Source: Paenibacillus pasadenensis DSM 19293
GTDB taxonomy: Bacteria > Bacillota > Bacilli > Paenibacillales > Paenibacillaceae
Assembly: GCF_000422485.1 (NCBI RefSeq)
Contig: NZ_AULW01000015.1
Span: forward strand, 62,001 to 126,000
DNA: 64,000 bases
Reading direction: 5' to 3'
Positions 41,898-50,160 of this stretch are shown piece by piece. The notes beneath the pieces were generated by a model. That model did no database searches. It was given only the letters and a program-made list of their open reading frames with translations, and was not told the DNA's origin. The position numbers were made by a program, and so were the translations under genes. Each line of letters opens with the position of its first letter. Position 1 is the first letter of the stretch.

Positions 41898-42116
41898 TCA
41901 GAGGCCGTATTCGTTTTTCGGCTTCGGCTGGCGCTTGATCTTGTTCACGACGGCGGGCAGATGCCGGATGCTGCGCAGCATCGGTCCTTTGCACATCGGG
42001 CAGAGCTGGGATTCGGCGGCGAACTCGTCGCGCACCCACGCCTTGCAGTCGGCGTTGCGGCATTTCCAGATCTTCGTCGGGATAAGCTCGGGCTTCGTTT
42101 CTTCGGTTGTACTCAA
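41898..42116 (-). CDS. YdjO-like cold-inducible zinc-ribbon protein
   Basis: The 72-residue protein has four Cys in WKCRNADCKAW and LCPMCKGPM, a zinc ribbon matching the YdjO family of Bacillus. AAAGGA lies 10 nt before the TTG start at 42116. The C-terminus is basic (KIKRQPKPKNEYG). Role unknown apart from the reported cold induction of relatives. Confidence 0.75.
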   Translation of the reverse strand: MSTTEETKPELIPTKIWKCRNADCKAWVRDEFAAESQLCPMCKGPMLRSIRHLPAVVNKIKRQPKPKNEYGL

Positions 42117-42192
42117 GGGGAAGCAGTCCTTTCTGATGTCGGTTCAGTCCTGTCCGCGAAAAAGACAGCCTGACTACTATATCACCCTCGAT

Positions 42193-42972
42193 TCAGCCAA
42201 GTAAAGACTTGACAGGCTCGCCTTGCTGCACTCGGTACCAATAGGGGTACGCCTCGCGGAAGCCGAGTCCGGCGTACAGCCTTTCGGCGGCTTTGTTGCC
42301 GCTGACGACCTGCAGGTACGCCTGCTCGGCGCCTTGCTCCCGGCCCCAATGCAGCAGATGGCGGAGCAGCCTGCGGCCGTAGCCTCTGCCCCGGCACTCC
42401 GGCGCCGTCATAATGTCGTAGAAGCCGAGCAGCCGGCCGTCGAGGACGGCCAGTCCGAGCGATACGGGACGTCCCTCGGCATGCAGCAGCGCGAAATGGC
42501 AAGGCAGCGTCGACGCCTCGAACATCATTTCCGTCAGCCGCAGCGCCTCCTCCCCGCAGCCTCCCCACTCCTGCATGAGCCGCAGCCAGGCGGCCGTCGG
42601 ATGGCCGGAGACGAGCGCGTCCGCGCCGGCCGACTCCGGCTCCAGCTCGCCGATGTCCGCCGTCATGACGATCGACGGATCGGCGATGCGGTAGCCGCGC
42701 CGCGCCAGCTCCGCGTCGAGCTCCGCTGGCTCGGCGAACGGCGTGATCTTGAATATCGCCGGCTGGCCGGTCTGCCGGTAGATGGCCTCGCAGCGGCGGA
42801 TCTTCGCGTCCAGCAGCTCCTGGCCGCCTGCGAGATGGGCAAGCGGCTGGACGGAGTTCGAACGCTTCGTATAGCCTCGGTTCGATTTGACGAGCCAGCC
42901 TCCGCAGCTGCTCGTCTGCAGCGCCGGCCAGCTGTTCAGCGCCGCTTCCTCGATTTCGTAATATGCTCTCAC
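42193..42972 (-). CDS. GNAT-family N-acetyltransferase, two-domain
   Basis: The 259-residue protein has a degenerate N-terminal GNAT half and a C-terminal half with the acetyl-CoA site ECRGRGYGRRLLRHLLHWG (near 195-213) and AYLQVVSGNKAAERLYAGLG. FYDIMTAPE supplies the preceding strand. The start is GTG 42972 with GGGAGG 8 nt upstream. Substrate unknown. Confidence 0.82.
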   Translation of the reverse strand: MRAYYEIEEAALNSWPALQTSSCGGWLVKSNRGYTKRSNSVQPLAHLAGGQELLDAKIRRCEAIYRQTGQPAIFKITPFAEPAELDAELARRGYRIADPSIVMTADIGELEPESAGADALVSGHPTAAWLRLMQEWGGCGEEALRLTEMMFEASTLPCHFALLHAEGRPVSLGLAVLDGRLLGFYDIMTAPECRGRGYGRRLLRHLLHWGREQGAEQAYLQVVSGNKAAERLYAGLGFREAYPYWYRVQQGEPVKSLLG

Positions 42973-43049
42973 TTCGTTTTCCTCCCGGTCGCCTTGGCTT
43001 CAATAAGCATGAATATACTATTTAATTTATTTTTATTCAATACAAGGCC

Positions 43050-43084
43050 AAAAAGAACCCTCCGCCCGAAGGCGGAAGGCTCTT
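43050..43084 (-). terminator. Terminator of ohr with UUCG-type loop
   Basis: On the minus strand TTCCGCC-TTCG-GGCGGAG, extended by AGCC / GGTT pairing, is followed by TTCTTTTT. Confidence 0.7.
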
Positions 43085-43109
43085 GACCGTTCGATGGGCA
43101 GGCTGCGGG

Positions 43110-43541
43110 TCAAAGGGACGGCGCGGCTTGCAGCACTTCCAGCTCCACGTCGATGTTGCCGCGCGTCGCCTTGGAGTAAGGGCAGAACCGATGCGCCTGC
43201 TCCGCCAGCTCGCGGACTCGGGCGGGATCGGCATTCGGCACGTAGATCTGCAGCTTGGCGCCGAGCTTGAAGCTCGGCTCGTCCTTGAAGATCGACACCT
43301 GAGCCGTCACGATCGCTTCCTTGGCGTCGATGCCTCCCTGGCGGGCAGCGAGCTGCAGCGCGCCCTCGAAGCAAGCCGCATAACCGGCGGCGAACAGCTG
43401 CTCCGGATTCGTCGCCTCTCCGCCGGGACCGCCGAGACCTTTCGGAATCGCGAGCGGCAGCTCCAGCACGCCGTCGGTCGAGCTCACCTTGCCTCCGCGG
43501 CCGCCTTTTGCGCGTACTTCCGTCGTGTACAATGCTTCCAT
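43110..43541 (-). CDS. ohr: Organic hydroperoxide resistance protein
   Basis: The 143-residue protein opens with LYTTEVRAKGGRGGKVSS and keeps both redox Cys: YAACFEGALQL near 55 and HRFCPYSKATRGNI near 120. Ohr reduces lipid and organic hydroperoxides using dihydrolipoamide. GAGGAG lies upstream of ATG 43541. No OhrR regulator is seen in the immediate neighbourhood. Confidence 0.92.
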   Translation of the reverse strand: MEALYTTEVRAKGGRGGKVSSTDGVLELPLAIPKGLGGPGGEATNPEQLFAAGYAACFEGALQLAARQGGIDAKEAIVTAQVSIFKDEPSFKLGAKLQIYVPNADPARVRELAEQAHRFCPYSKATRGNIDVELEVLQAAPSL

Positions 43542-43632
43542 TTGGATCTCCTCGCTTTCGGGTTGCTGTCGTCTGTCTCTCTTACCCGAATGCGGGCAAG
43601 TCCAACCGCGACCGTCCGGAGGAATCCCGCCG

Positions 43633-44022
43633 CTACAGCCGGCTCATCCCGCTGTGGACGCCGATCAGCTGCAGCATGCGCGGCGGTATCGGCAGGATGA
43701 ACTGCATCGCTCCCATCTGGAAGCGGCCGCTGCGGTTATGCATGACGGCCGCGCTGACATGGATGCGGTACGCCGACGCGCCCGCTCCGCTGACCGCGTA
43801 TTCGGCGGTGCCGCCGCGGCTGTGTCCCGCTTTCATCTCCTTGGTCTGGCGAAGCTCGAACGGCATGAGGCTGACCATATCGTCCAGCTTGAGATAATAA
43901 TTGACATGCGGCTTGTGGTAGACAAGCTCGCGGGTCGACACGGTAAGCCCGAAATCCGGCTTTTTGACGGACAAGAGCAGATGGCCCTCGAGGTCGCGCA
44001 CCGGCAAGAAATCGGCATTCAT
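43633..44022 (-). CDS. Conserved-looking hypothetical protein, 129 aa
   Basis: The protein starts MNADFLPVRDLEGHLLLS and has strand-rich segments (KPDFGLTVSTRELVYHKP, YYLKLDDMVSLMPFEL) and a C-terminal IPPRMLQLIGVHS. AAAGGAGG lies 10 nt before ATG 44022, so expression is likely. There is no signal, membrane helix or cysteine. I do not recognise a family. Confidence 0.65.
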   Translation of the reverse strand: MNADFLPVRDLEGHLLLSVKKPDFGLTVSTRELVYHKPHVNYYLKLDDMVSLMPFELRQTKEMKAGHSRGGTAEYAVSGAGASAYRIHVSAAVMHNRSGRFQMGAMQFILPIPPRMLQLIGVHSGMSRL

Positions 44023-44100
44023 GAAAGCCAGGCCTCCTTTCGGTTCCATCCAGCATAGCACAGAAGCGTTCGGCCGCTCCATCCCGCCCTGCGAAATGCA

Positions 44101-44150
44101 AAAGCCCCGCTGTCCGGAGCCGGCACGGCGGCTTCGAGACAACGGGGCTT
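44101..44150 (-). terminator. Terminator after the coiled-coil gene
   Basis: AAGCCCCG and CGGGGCTT bracket a branched GC-rich stem, followed by TTTT on the minus strand. Confidence 0.7.
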
Positions 44151-44162
44151 CGGATAAACGAG

Positions 44163-44489
44163 TCAGTGAGGCGCCGAGCCGCCAAGCGAGGCGCGGACCT
44201 CCGCCTCGATCGAGCTTGCGCGCTCCTTGAGCTTGCGCAGCTGACGGAGCTGGGCGTCCGCCTGCACCTGGATTTGATTTTCGGTCATGCTCAGCTCCTG
44301 CACGAGCTCCTGCATCGTATTGACGAGGCCGCGCACCTTTTCGGAGCTGCTGTCCGCTCCGGCCCGCTGCAGCGCCATCCGGCCCTCGATCATTTCCTGC
44401 TCGCGGCGCTGCCGCTGCTGCTCCTGGAACTGCTCGTACGTCAAGCTCAAGCTCGTATCGCCTTGCGGCTGCTGTTCGTTCGGGTTCAT
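44163..44489 (-). CDS. Small coiled-coil protein, 108 aa
   Basis: The protein is Gln/Glu-rich with a heptad-like pattern over residues 18-100 (EQFQEQQRQRREQEM, LVQELSMTENQIQVQ, LRQLRKLKERASSIEAEVR). No family is recognised. AGGAGG lies 10 nt before ATG 44489 and a terminator follows the stop. It may be a structural or regulatory partner, but nothing specific can be said. Confidence 0.65.
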   Translation of the reverse strand: MNPNEQQPQGDTSLSLTYEQFQEQQRQRREQEMIEGRMALQRAGADSSSEKVRGLVNTMQELVQELSMTENQIQVQADAQLRQLRKLKERASSIEAEVRASLGGSAPH

Positions 44490-44569
44490 GGGGTTCCAGC
44501 CTCCTGCCCTTGGTCTTTCCTGCCCTGCCGGACAGGCTTGCCGTTAGCCATTCCCCATTCCGCCGCCCT

Positions 44570-45550
44570 CTATCCCTGCCGCAGCGCGGGCAGCAGCTGC
44601 GTCTCGAACAGACGGCGCGAGCGGATCGCCTCGTTGCGGCCTTCCAGGCTCTTGCGGACGACCGCGACGGCCTCGAGCTGCGGCACGACAAACAGGTATT
44701 GCCCGCCATAGCCGAACGCGAAGAAATAATCCGGTCCCGGCTGCTTGTCCTGCGGCGACACCCACCAGTGATACCCGTAGCAGCCGTACACCTGCGGCTC
44801 GTAATGAAGCAAGGCTTTGTGGCGCGGCTTCGCCGATGCCTCCACCCATTCCGCCGGCACGACCTGCGTCCTCTCCCAGCGGCCGCCCTGCACGTACAGC
44901 CTGCCGAGCTTCGCAAGGTCCCGCATCGAGATCGACAGCCCGGCGCCGCCTTCCTGCCCGCCGGCGAGGCGGCTCCAGCGGACCGGACCGATGCCGAGCG
45001 GTCCGAACAGATGCTTCCTCGCGAACTTGGCCGCGCTCATGCCGCTCGCCCGCTCCAGCGCGATCGCGAGCAGCTGCGAGCCGCCCGTATTGTAGGCGAA
45101 GACGGCTCCCGGCTCATGCGCGAGCGGCCGGCCGAGCACGAAGGCGGCGGGAGCGTCCGAGCGCTTCAGCTCCCGATAGGGCTTGTCGAAATCCGGCCAG
45201 TCGAGGCCGCTCGTCATCGTGAGCAGCTGCGCGATCGTAATGCCGCGCTTGCGCGGATCGTCCCGGAGCGCCTCGGCCAGACGCGGATCCGACTCGTCCA
45301 AATAAGCGCAGATCGGATCGTCTGCGCCGCCGATCAGCCCTTGTCCGATCGCGATGCCGATCAGCGCGGACAGCACGCTCTTCGTGCACGACAGCACGGC
45401 GGACGGACGATCCTCGCCCGTCGCGCTCCAGTGCAGCCGCTCGCGCCCGGCCTGCTCCACATGCACGCCCTGGATGCTCCATTTCTCCAGCATCCCCAGC
45501 GCGTCTTTCCCGAGCCGCAGCTCCTCCTTCGTCCCTGCCGTCGTCTGCAT
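44570..45550 (-). CDS. Serine hydrolase (beta-lactamase/class C-like)
   Basis: The 326-residue protein has the S-x-x-K motif in LSCTKSVLSALIG near 58, the Y-x-N-type motif AYNTGGSQLLA near 150, and GYGGQYLFVVPQ near the C-terminus as the third motif region. TMTSGLDWPDFDKPY matches esterase/DD-peptidase relatives. I chose ATG 45550 with GGGAGGG 9 nt upstream; a longer in-frame start at 45592 is less likely. No signal peptide is seen, so it is probably cytosolic. Confidence 0.82.
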   Translation of the reverse strand: MQTTAGTKEELRLGKDALGMLEKWSIQGVHVEQAGRERLHWSATGEDRPSAVLSCTKSVLSALIGIAIGQGLIGGADDPICAYLDESDPRLAEALRDDPRKRGITIAQLLTMTSGLDWPDFDKPYRELKRSDAPAAFVLGRPLAHEPGAVFAYNTGGSQLLAIALERASGMSAAKFARKHLFGPLGIGPVRWSRLAGGQEGGAGLSISMRDLAKLGRLYVQGGRWERTQVVPAEWVEASAKPRHKALLHYEPQVYGCYGYHWWVSPQDKQPGPDYFFAFGYGGQYLFVVPQLEAVAVVRKSLEGRNEAIRSRRLFETQLLPALRQG

Positions 45551-45726
45551 GCCGCATTCCCTCCCGAAGTTGGCGGATCGTCCGGATAGCATGCCGCTCC
45601 GCTGGCGGCCTTATCCTTGTTCCACCTTACCCCGAAACGAAGCGCTTGTCCCGCGGAAAAATCGGCGCGGCCCTGGCCGGACGCGCCGGCAAGCGAAGGA
45701 GCGGCGCCGAGCGCAGCGTCCTGGCG

Positions 45727-46644
45727 TCAAGCTCCCGCAGCGGCCGCCAGCGCCGCCTCGGAGCGCAGCCGCTGCAGCAGCAGCGCGCTCAGCTCCGAGG
45801 GGTCCTGCCAGCGGAGCGGCGCCGCGCCGGCCCATGCCGGAGGCGCAGCGGCCCCTTGGCGGGACGTCCAGAGCAGCGGGATGCCCGCACCAAGCGCGTA
45901 GCCGCCGGCGAGGCTGGCCGATGCCGCGTCGCCGGACAGCTCGGCGAGGACAAGATCGGCCCGCGCCAGCAGCTCGAGCGGCCGCTCGGCCTCGGCATCG
46001 CCTTCGCGGCCGAGCATCCGCGGCGTATAGCCGCATTGCTGCAGCAGCGGCAGCACATGGCCCGTCCATTCGGCGTCGGCCTCGGGATCGCCGCTGCCGG
46101 CGACGACGCAGATTTTCTGCATGCCGCCGTCGGCCGCCAGCCCGGCCTGCTCCCAGCCTTTGGCCGTCAGCGAGAAGACCGAGCCGGTCCGCTCGAGCAG
46201 CTCTTCGTCGCGCAGCTTCTCGATGACATACACCATCTCCTGCAGGTTTTGCGAATACGTAAGGTTGTAGCTGCGCGCGAGCCGGTGCACGATGACGGGC
46301 TCGCCCGGCCCGGCGCACTGGCGGCGCAGATAGGCAAGCAGCTTGGCGCTCTTGGCCTCCACCGTCAGCGGCACATGAGGCGAGGCCGGCAGCGCCTCCA
46401 CTTCCTCGGCCGTGACGACGATGTCCCGGCCGAGGCCGGTCATCTCGCGGATGTAAGCGGAAGCCAGCGGAAACAGCTCGCGCTGGCGCGGATAGGAAAG
46501 CGCTCCGAGCGCCTCGTAGTGCTCCGCCGCGATGCCGTAGTCCGCCGCCGGCGCGCAGTCGCAGCCGATGAAGCGCTCCAGCGTCCCGGCGCCGGCCTTC
46601 ACGGGCACGGGCGAGTCGCAGAAGAGGCAGCGTTTGGTGATCAT
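45727..46644 (-). CDS. Zinc-ribbon / winged-helix / nucleotide-binding-like protein, 305 aa
   Basis: The N-terminus carries CLFCDSPVPV and GCDC, a zinc-ribbon-like set. Residues 95-165 form a helical region ending in a winged-helix-like RTGSVFSLTAKGWEQAG. Residues 175-300 look like a nucleoside-deoxyribosyltransferase/TIR-type Rossmann domain: KICVVAGSGDPEAD, ARADLVLAELSG and AGGYALGAGIPLLWTS. The Glu normally found in the Y/N-x-x-E-x-G-x-A helix is Gly here. AGGAGG 9 nt before ATG 46644 fixes the start. It could be a signalling sensor or effector; this is inference. Confidence 0.6.
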   Translation of the reverse strand: MITKRCLFCDSPVPVKAGAGTLERFIGCDCAPAADYGIAAEHYEALGALSYPRQRELFPLASAYIREMTGLGRDIVVTAEEVEALPASPHVPLTVEAKSAKLLAYLRRQCAGPGEPVIVHRLARSYNLTYSQNLQEMVYVIEKLRDEELLERTGSVFSLTAKGWEQAGLAADGGMQKICVVAGSGDPEADAEWTGHVLPLLQQCGYTPRMLGREGDAEAERPLELLARADLVLAELSGDAASASLAGGYALGAGIPLLWTSRQGAAAPPAWAGAAPLRWQDPSELSALLLQRLRSEAALAAAAGA

Positions 46645-46784
46645 GATGTCATTCCTCCTGTCCAGTCGTCGTCCCAGTGTAGCGGAAAAGAGCCGGGAGC
46701 AGCGTTAAGCTTCTCTCATCCGGCTCTAAGGATTCTCATCGAATAACCGCCGTCCCGCGCGGCGAAGGCGATTCGACCCGATGC

Positions 46785-46826
46785 AAAAAGGAGACAGAAC
46801 CGGAGCTTCCGGTTCTGCCTCCCTCG
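46785..46826 (-). terminator. Terminator of the yteA-like gene
   Basis: AGACAGAACCGGA and TCCGGTTCTGCCT form a long stem; TTTTT follows on the minus strand. Confidence 0.8.
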
Positions 46827-46830
46827 CCGT

Positions 46831-47409
46831 TCAGCGCAGCTTCTCCATTTCGTTCGCCGCCTCGGCCTCGGCCTGCGGATCGACCGTCCGGGAGGCGTTG
46901 CCGTAATCCTCGACCGCCTGCCACGCTCCCGCGTCGTCGAACCGGCCGGCATGGGACTGCCGGCCTTCGCCGGCGCCCTTCGGAGGCAGCGTCATGACCT
47001 GCTCCTCGACCGGCCGCTCCGGCGCCGGAGCGCGATCCGGCACGTTCTGCACCGTATGCCGAGTCGACGGAATCGCTTCGAGCCGCTCGAACGGGATCGG
47101 CTCTCCGGACTCGGCGTCGAGGCCGTACGTGCCGTCCTCCATCTGGCTGAGCGCGCGGTTCACCTGAGCGAGCTTCTTGCCCAGCTTCTCGTCCAGCGCC
47201 ATGTCGCGCTCGCGCTCGAACGTCGTCGTCGCCGCATCCGCGGGATGATTGTCGTAGCTCGACAGCTCCCCGTCGGCTTCCTGCATCGTCGCCGGCCCGC
47301 CGTCCTCCGTATGGGCCGCGTTCAGCTCAAAATGCGCTTCCAGCTCGGCCTTCTCCTCCAAGAGAGCGGCTTTCAGCTGTTCGATCTGCGATGGCTTCAA
47401 ATGGTTCAT
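46831..47409 (-). CDS. TraR/DksA-family protein (YteA-type)
   Basis: The 192-residue protein has a coiled-coil N-terminus (LKPSQIEQLKAALLEEKAEL), the YteA-typical GELSSYDNHPAD motif and the finger region DGTYGLDAESGEPIPFERL. The canonical CxxC pairs of the C4 finger are absent (D and S instead). YteA-type proteins are linked to sporulation or stress in Bacillus. AGGAGG lies 8 nt before ATG 47409, which excludes the longer in-frame extension. Confidence 0.8.
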   Translation of the reverse strand: MNHLKPSQIEQLKAALLEEKAELEAHFELNAAHTEDGGPATMQEADGELSSYDNHPADAATTTFERERDMALDEKLGKKLAQVNRALSQMEDGTYGLDAESGEPIPFERLEAIPSTRHTVQNVPDRAPAPERPVEEQVMTLPPKGAGEGRQSHAGRFDDAGAWQAVEDYGNASRTVDPQAEAEAANEMEKLR

Positions 47410-47521
47410 ATCGGCTTCCTCCTCTGCGTTCGTGCGGGATTGAATACCTATACCCTCGGAAGCGAGCCGATGAAGCAGCCTGGCCGCCGGATCGAAGCCG
47501 AGAGCGGGCTGGGCAGCCACG

Positions 47522-47561
47522 AAAAAAAAACCCGTCCTGGCCGCGAGGCGGCAAAGACGGG
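47522..47561 (-). terminator. Terminator of the phosphoesterase gene
   Basis: CCCGTC / GACGGG with GCCGC / GCGGC inside; nine T follow on the minus strand. Confidence 0.85.
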
Positions 47562-47571
47562 GCGGATCGCA

Positions 47572-48306
47572 TCAAGGCTTCGCCGGCACGCTGGCTTCCT
47601 CCCAGCTTCCGCTCGGATCGATCAGCAGCGCGTTCAGCTGATGCCCGTAGGCGCAGCCGCCGTCGATGCCGATCTTGTCGCCGGCGTTCCAGACGCCGGA
47701 GCCGTCCTGCAGCTTGCGCGTCTGCGTGTGGCCGAACACGACCGTCTTGCCGGCGGCCACCGGATGGCGCAGGAACGGCTCGCGGATCGTGTAGAACATC
47801 GGCGCGGGCTGCTTTTTCCACCGCTTGCCCCAGACGGGATCGAGGCCCGCGTGCGCGTAGATGAACCGCTCGTCCTCGGCGAACAGCTCCATGCCCTGCA
47901 GCAGCCGCACATGCTCGGGATGGCGCCGCCGGATGAGGCGCAGCGCTTCCTCCAGCTCGCCCTGCGGCCAGCTCCGATCCTCCGGCCAGCCCCCGTAGCT
48001 CGACAGAGCCGCCTTGCCTCCATGCTCGAGGAAGCTCCGCGCCAGTCCCGGGTGGCCGGTCTTCATCAGCTCCAGAAACCGATGGTCGTGGTTGCCCTTG
48101 AGCAGCACGACGCTCGCCCCGCCCTCGGCCTTCAGCCGGATCAGGGCGTCCAGCGCCCCCTTGCTGTCGGGTCCGCGCCCGACATAATCGCCGAGGAGCA
48201 GCAGCCGATCGGCCGCAGGGGCGTAGCCGACCTTGTCGAGCAGCCGGCGAAGCGCATCCGGACAGCCGTGGATATCGCTGATCGCGATCGTCCTTTTCAT
48301 GCCCAT
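47572..48306 (-). CDS. Metallophosphoesterase (PrpE/Ap4A-hydrolase-like)
   Basis: The 244-residue protein has the five metallophosphoesterase motifs: ISDIHG near 10, LLLGDYVGRGPDS near 36-48, LLKGNHDHRF near 70, then YAHAGLDP near 145 and VFGHTQT near 190. This set is typical of serine/threonine-phosphatase-like and diadenosine tetraphosphate hydrolases. AAGGAG lies 8 nt before ATG 48306. It is transcribed alone. Confidence 0.88.
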   Translation of the reverse strand: MGMKRTIAISDIHGCPDALRRLLDKVGYAPAADRLLLLGDYVGRGPDSKGALDALIRLKAEGGASVVLLKGNHDHRFLELMKTGHPGLARSFLEHGGKAALSSYGGWPEDRSWPQGELEEALRLIRRRHPEHVRLLQGMELFAEDERFIYAHAGLDPVWGKRWKKQPAPMFYTIREPFLRHPVAAGKTVVFGHTQTRKLQDGSGVWNAGDKIGIDGGCAYGHQLNALLIDPSGSWEEASVPAKP

Positions 48307-48446
48307 CGCCCTCTCTCCTTTTTCGCTCTCGATCTCTCGATAGAGCCGTTTCCATTGCGAACGCCTGCGATCATTGCTAGAATACGAGTCGATGCCAGTC
48401 CACCAGCTTCTTACACCAGCGTCTTATCAGAAAGGAAGGATCGATC

Positions 48447-48893
48447 TTGCTGCAAGCCATCGTAGTGAACACGCCGGATCAGCTGGCCCAGTGCCTCGCC
48501 ATCCGCAAGGAAGTATTCGTCGTCGAGCAAGGCGTCTCTCCCGAAGAAGAGTGGGACCTCTACGACGCCTCGCCGGACAGCTGCCTGCATCTGCTGCTCC
48601 TCGACGAGGAAGGAGCCGCGGTCGGCACCGGAAGAGTCAAGCCGTTCGACGACGGCATGGCCAAGCTGCAGCGCATCGCCGTGCTCGCCGGCCGGCGCGG
48701 CCGCGGCACGGGAGCCGCGCTCGTGCGGGCGATGGAGGATGCCGCTCGCGAGCGAGGTTATGCCGGAGCGGTGCTCGACGCGCAGTGCCAGGCGGAGGGC
48801 TTTTACGCCAAGCTCGGCTACGAGCCGGTCTCGCCGGACATTTTCCTCGATGCGGGCATTCCCCATGTGCGCATGTCTCGCCGCTGGAGCTGA
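48447..48893 (+). CDS. GNAT-family N-acetyltransferase (YjcF-like)
   Basis: The 148-residue protein resembles YjcF: CLAIRKEVFVVEQGVSPEEEWD near 16-37, then the acetyl-CoA site LAGRRGRGTGAALVRAME near 77-95 and AQCQAEGFYAKLGYEPVS. The start is TTG 48447 with AGGAAGG 7 nt upstream. Its stop is directly followed by the stop of the convergent 90-aa gene. Confidence 0.85.
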   Translation: MLQAIVVNTPDQLAQCLAIRKEVFVVEQGVSPEEEWDLYDASPDSCLHLLLLDEEGAAVGTGRVKPFDDGMAKLQRIAVLAGRRGRGTGAALVRAMEDAARERGYAGAVLDAQCQAEGFYAKLGYEPVSPDIFLDAGIPHVRMSRRWS

Positions 48894-49166
48894 TCAGCCC
48901 TCGGCGGCATAGGTGGAGCGGGCGGCCTCGATGAGCGCTTCATACAGCTCGTCGTCCTCCTCCAGCTCCTCCTCCACTTGCTCGATCTCTTCCTCGGGAC
49001 CGGCCTCGTTCAGGAAGAACAGGCCGTACGCCCAGTCCTTGCCCTTCTTGCTCTGCAGAGCGATCTCATACGGCTTTTTGTGGCCCGGCACCTCGAACTG
49101 CACCTTGCCGACGAATCCGTCTTCGTCCGTGCGGGTCATTTCCGCGTGAATCAGCTTCCATTCCAT
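48894..49166 (-). CDS. Acidic 90-aa hypothetical protein
   Basis: The protein starts MEWKLIHAEMTRTDEDG, contains the strand-rich GKVQFEVPGHKKPYEIALQ and ends in a very acidic helix (EEEIEQVEEELEEDDELYEA). GGGAGG lies 10 nt before ATG 49166; an upstream in-frame ATG is less likely. No family is recognised. It converges head-to-tail with the GNAT gene with no gap, so the two transcripts must overlap at their 3' ends. Confidence 0.7.
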   Translation of the reverse strand: MEWKLIHAEMTRTDEDGFVGKVQFEVPGHKKPYEIALQSKKGKDWAYGLFFLNEAGPEEEIEQVEEELEEDDELYEALIEAARSTYAAEG

Positions 49167-49227
49167 GCCTATTTTCCTCCCAAGCTCGAATAGACCTATC
49201 ATACTCGATTCCGGGCAAAGGAAAAAG

Positions 49228-49392
49228 CTTCGCCAATGGCGAAGCCCGCTTAGGGGGGCCTTTTCGCCAACGGCGAAGCCCGACTAGGGGGCCTTTTCGC
49301 CAACGGCGAAGCCCGACTAGGGGGCCTTTTCGCCAGCGGCGAAGCCCGACTAGGGAATCTTTTCGCCAACGGCGAAGCCCGCTTAGGGTACG
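49228..49392. repeat. Five tandem 33-bp hairpin repeats
   Basis: Five contiguous 33-bp units each hold TTCGCC-AAC-GGCGAA (loop AAT, AAC or AGC) followed by GCCCGACTAGGG. The stems are conserved while loops vary. A separate perfect hairpin, GCTGCCTG / CAGGCAGC, lies at 49399-49420. The array sits in the 266-bp gap between two leftward genes and contains no T-run. Confidence 0.9.
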
Positions 49393-49432
49393 TTATCCGC
49401 TGCCTGGACGAGCAGGCAGCGACTGAATCGCG

Positions 49433-49885
49433 TCAGCGCGATCCCGGCAAGGGCGCGATCCGGCTGGCCAGCCAAGGATAGAGGCGCGCTCCCGTGCTGG
49501 AAGCCGCGAGCACGTATTCGACGCTGGAGCTGCGGCTCGTCAGCCGGACCCAGTCCCCCCAGGTCGGCAGCGGCTGATCCCGCAGCGGCGGCAGCGGCGA
49601 CACGTACAGCTCCGAGTAGCGGAAGCGGAACGTCAGCGAGCGATTGAGCCCGTAGAACTGGAACACCGCCACGCTCGAGAACGTCGGGCGCAGCGCCTCG
49701 AACTCAAGCTCCTTTTCGCTCAACGTCAGCTGGCCGAACGCCTCGAACGGAATCGGCACCTTGCGCAGCAGCAGCCGCATGCGCGGAAACAGCGGATCGC
49801 GCTGCCGCTCGGACAGCGTGCATTCGCGGATGTAACGGTCGAGCATGCCCGGTCCGGCGACCCAGACGGCGTTGAATCGGATCAT
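49433..49885 (-). CDS. Hypothetical protein, 150 aa
   Basis: The protein starts MIRFNAVWVAGPGMLDRYI and contains FPRMRLLLRKVPIPFEAFGQ and FQFYGLNRSLTFRFRYSEL, a strand-rich soluble protein, basic overall. GGAGGG lies 7 nt before ATG 49885, so the open frame that continues upstream is not needed. No family is recognised. A strong leftward promoter lies 276 bp upstream with a terminator in between, so it may be controlled by attenuation. Confidence 0.65.
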   Translation of the reverse strand: MIRFNAVWVAGPGMLDRYIRECTLSERQRDPLFPRMRLLLRKVPIPFEAFGQLTLSEKELEFEALRPTFSSVAVFQFYGLNRSLTFRFRYSELYVSPLPPLRDQPLPTWGDWVRLTSRSSSVEYVLAASSTGARLYPWLASRIAPLPGSR

Positions 49886-50046
49886 CGCGCTCCCTCCATC
49901 CCGCGCCGGCGCAGCCGCAGCTAAAGAAGAGGCGCGCAAGATGATCCATCCTATCGGGCCGACACCGGAATTATTCCTGCGGAGCCGCCGTTTCCGAGGA
50001 AGGAAATCCGCGGCGGACAGGGAACAAGCTTTGTTAGGAGGCCAGC

Positions 50047-50079
50047 CAAAAAAATCCTGACCGCAGAGCGGGCAGGATT
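50047..50079 (-). terminator. Strong minus-strand terminator without a preceding gene
   Basis: AATCCTG (50053-50059) and CAGGATT (50073-50079), plus CCGC / GCGG inside, form a 12-bp stem with one mismatch and a 3-nt loop; seven T follow on the minus strand. Confidence 0.8.
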
Positions 50080-50154
50080 GAAACGGGATCGCTTCCCGTA
50101 GTATAGTAATTAAGTCACGCAAAAACATCCACATAAAAATGGACATTAGATTTC
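50047..50154 (-). ncRNA. Candidate small RNA or attenuated leader, about 108 nt
   Basis: A TTGACA / TAATAT promoter (50161-50190, minus) would start RNA near 50154, and a good terminator ends it at about 50047. Between them lies a second perfect hairpin, ACGGGA-TCGCT-TCCCGT (50083-50099). No ORF with a ribosome site is present. It may be an independent small RNA, or a leader that terminates before the 150-aa gene starting at 49885. The whole 359-bp gap (49886-50244) holds no other feature. Confidence 0.5.
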
Positions 50155-50160
50155 TATCTT

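Noticed and set aside
45727-46644. Active TIR or deoxyribosyltransferase immune effector
   Set aside because: The catalytic Glu position is Gly and no defence genes are nearby, so only a nucleotide-binding-like fold is claimed.
49433-50146. 237-aa version of the hypothetical gene beginning at 50146, with a CPLCG-like segment
   Set aside because: The start lacks a ribosome site and the frame passes through a strong terminator; ATG 49885 has GGAGGG.
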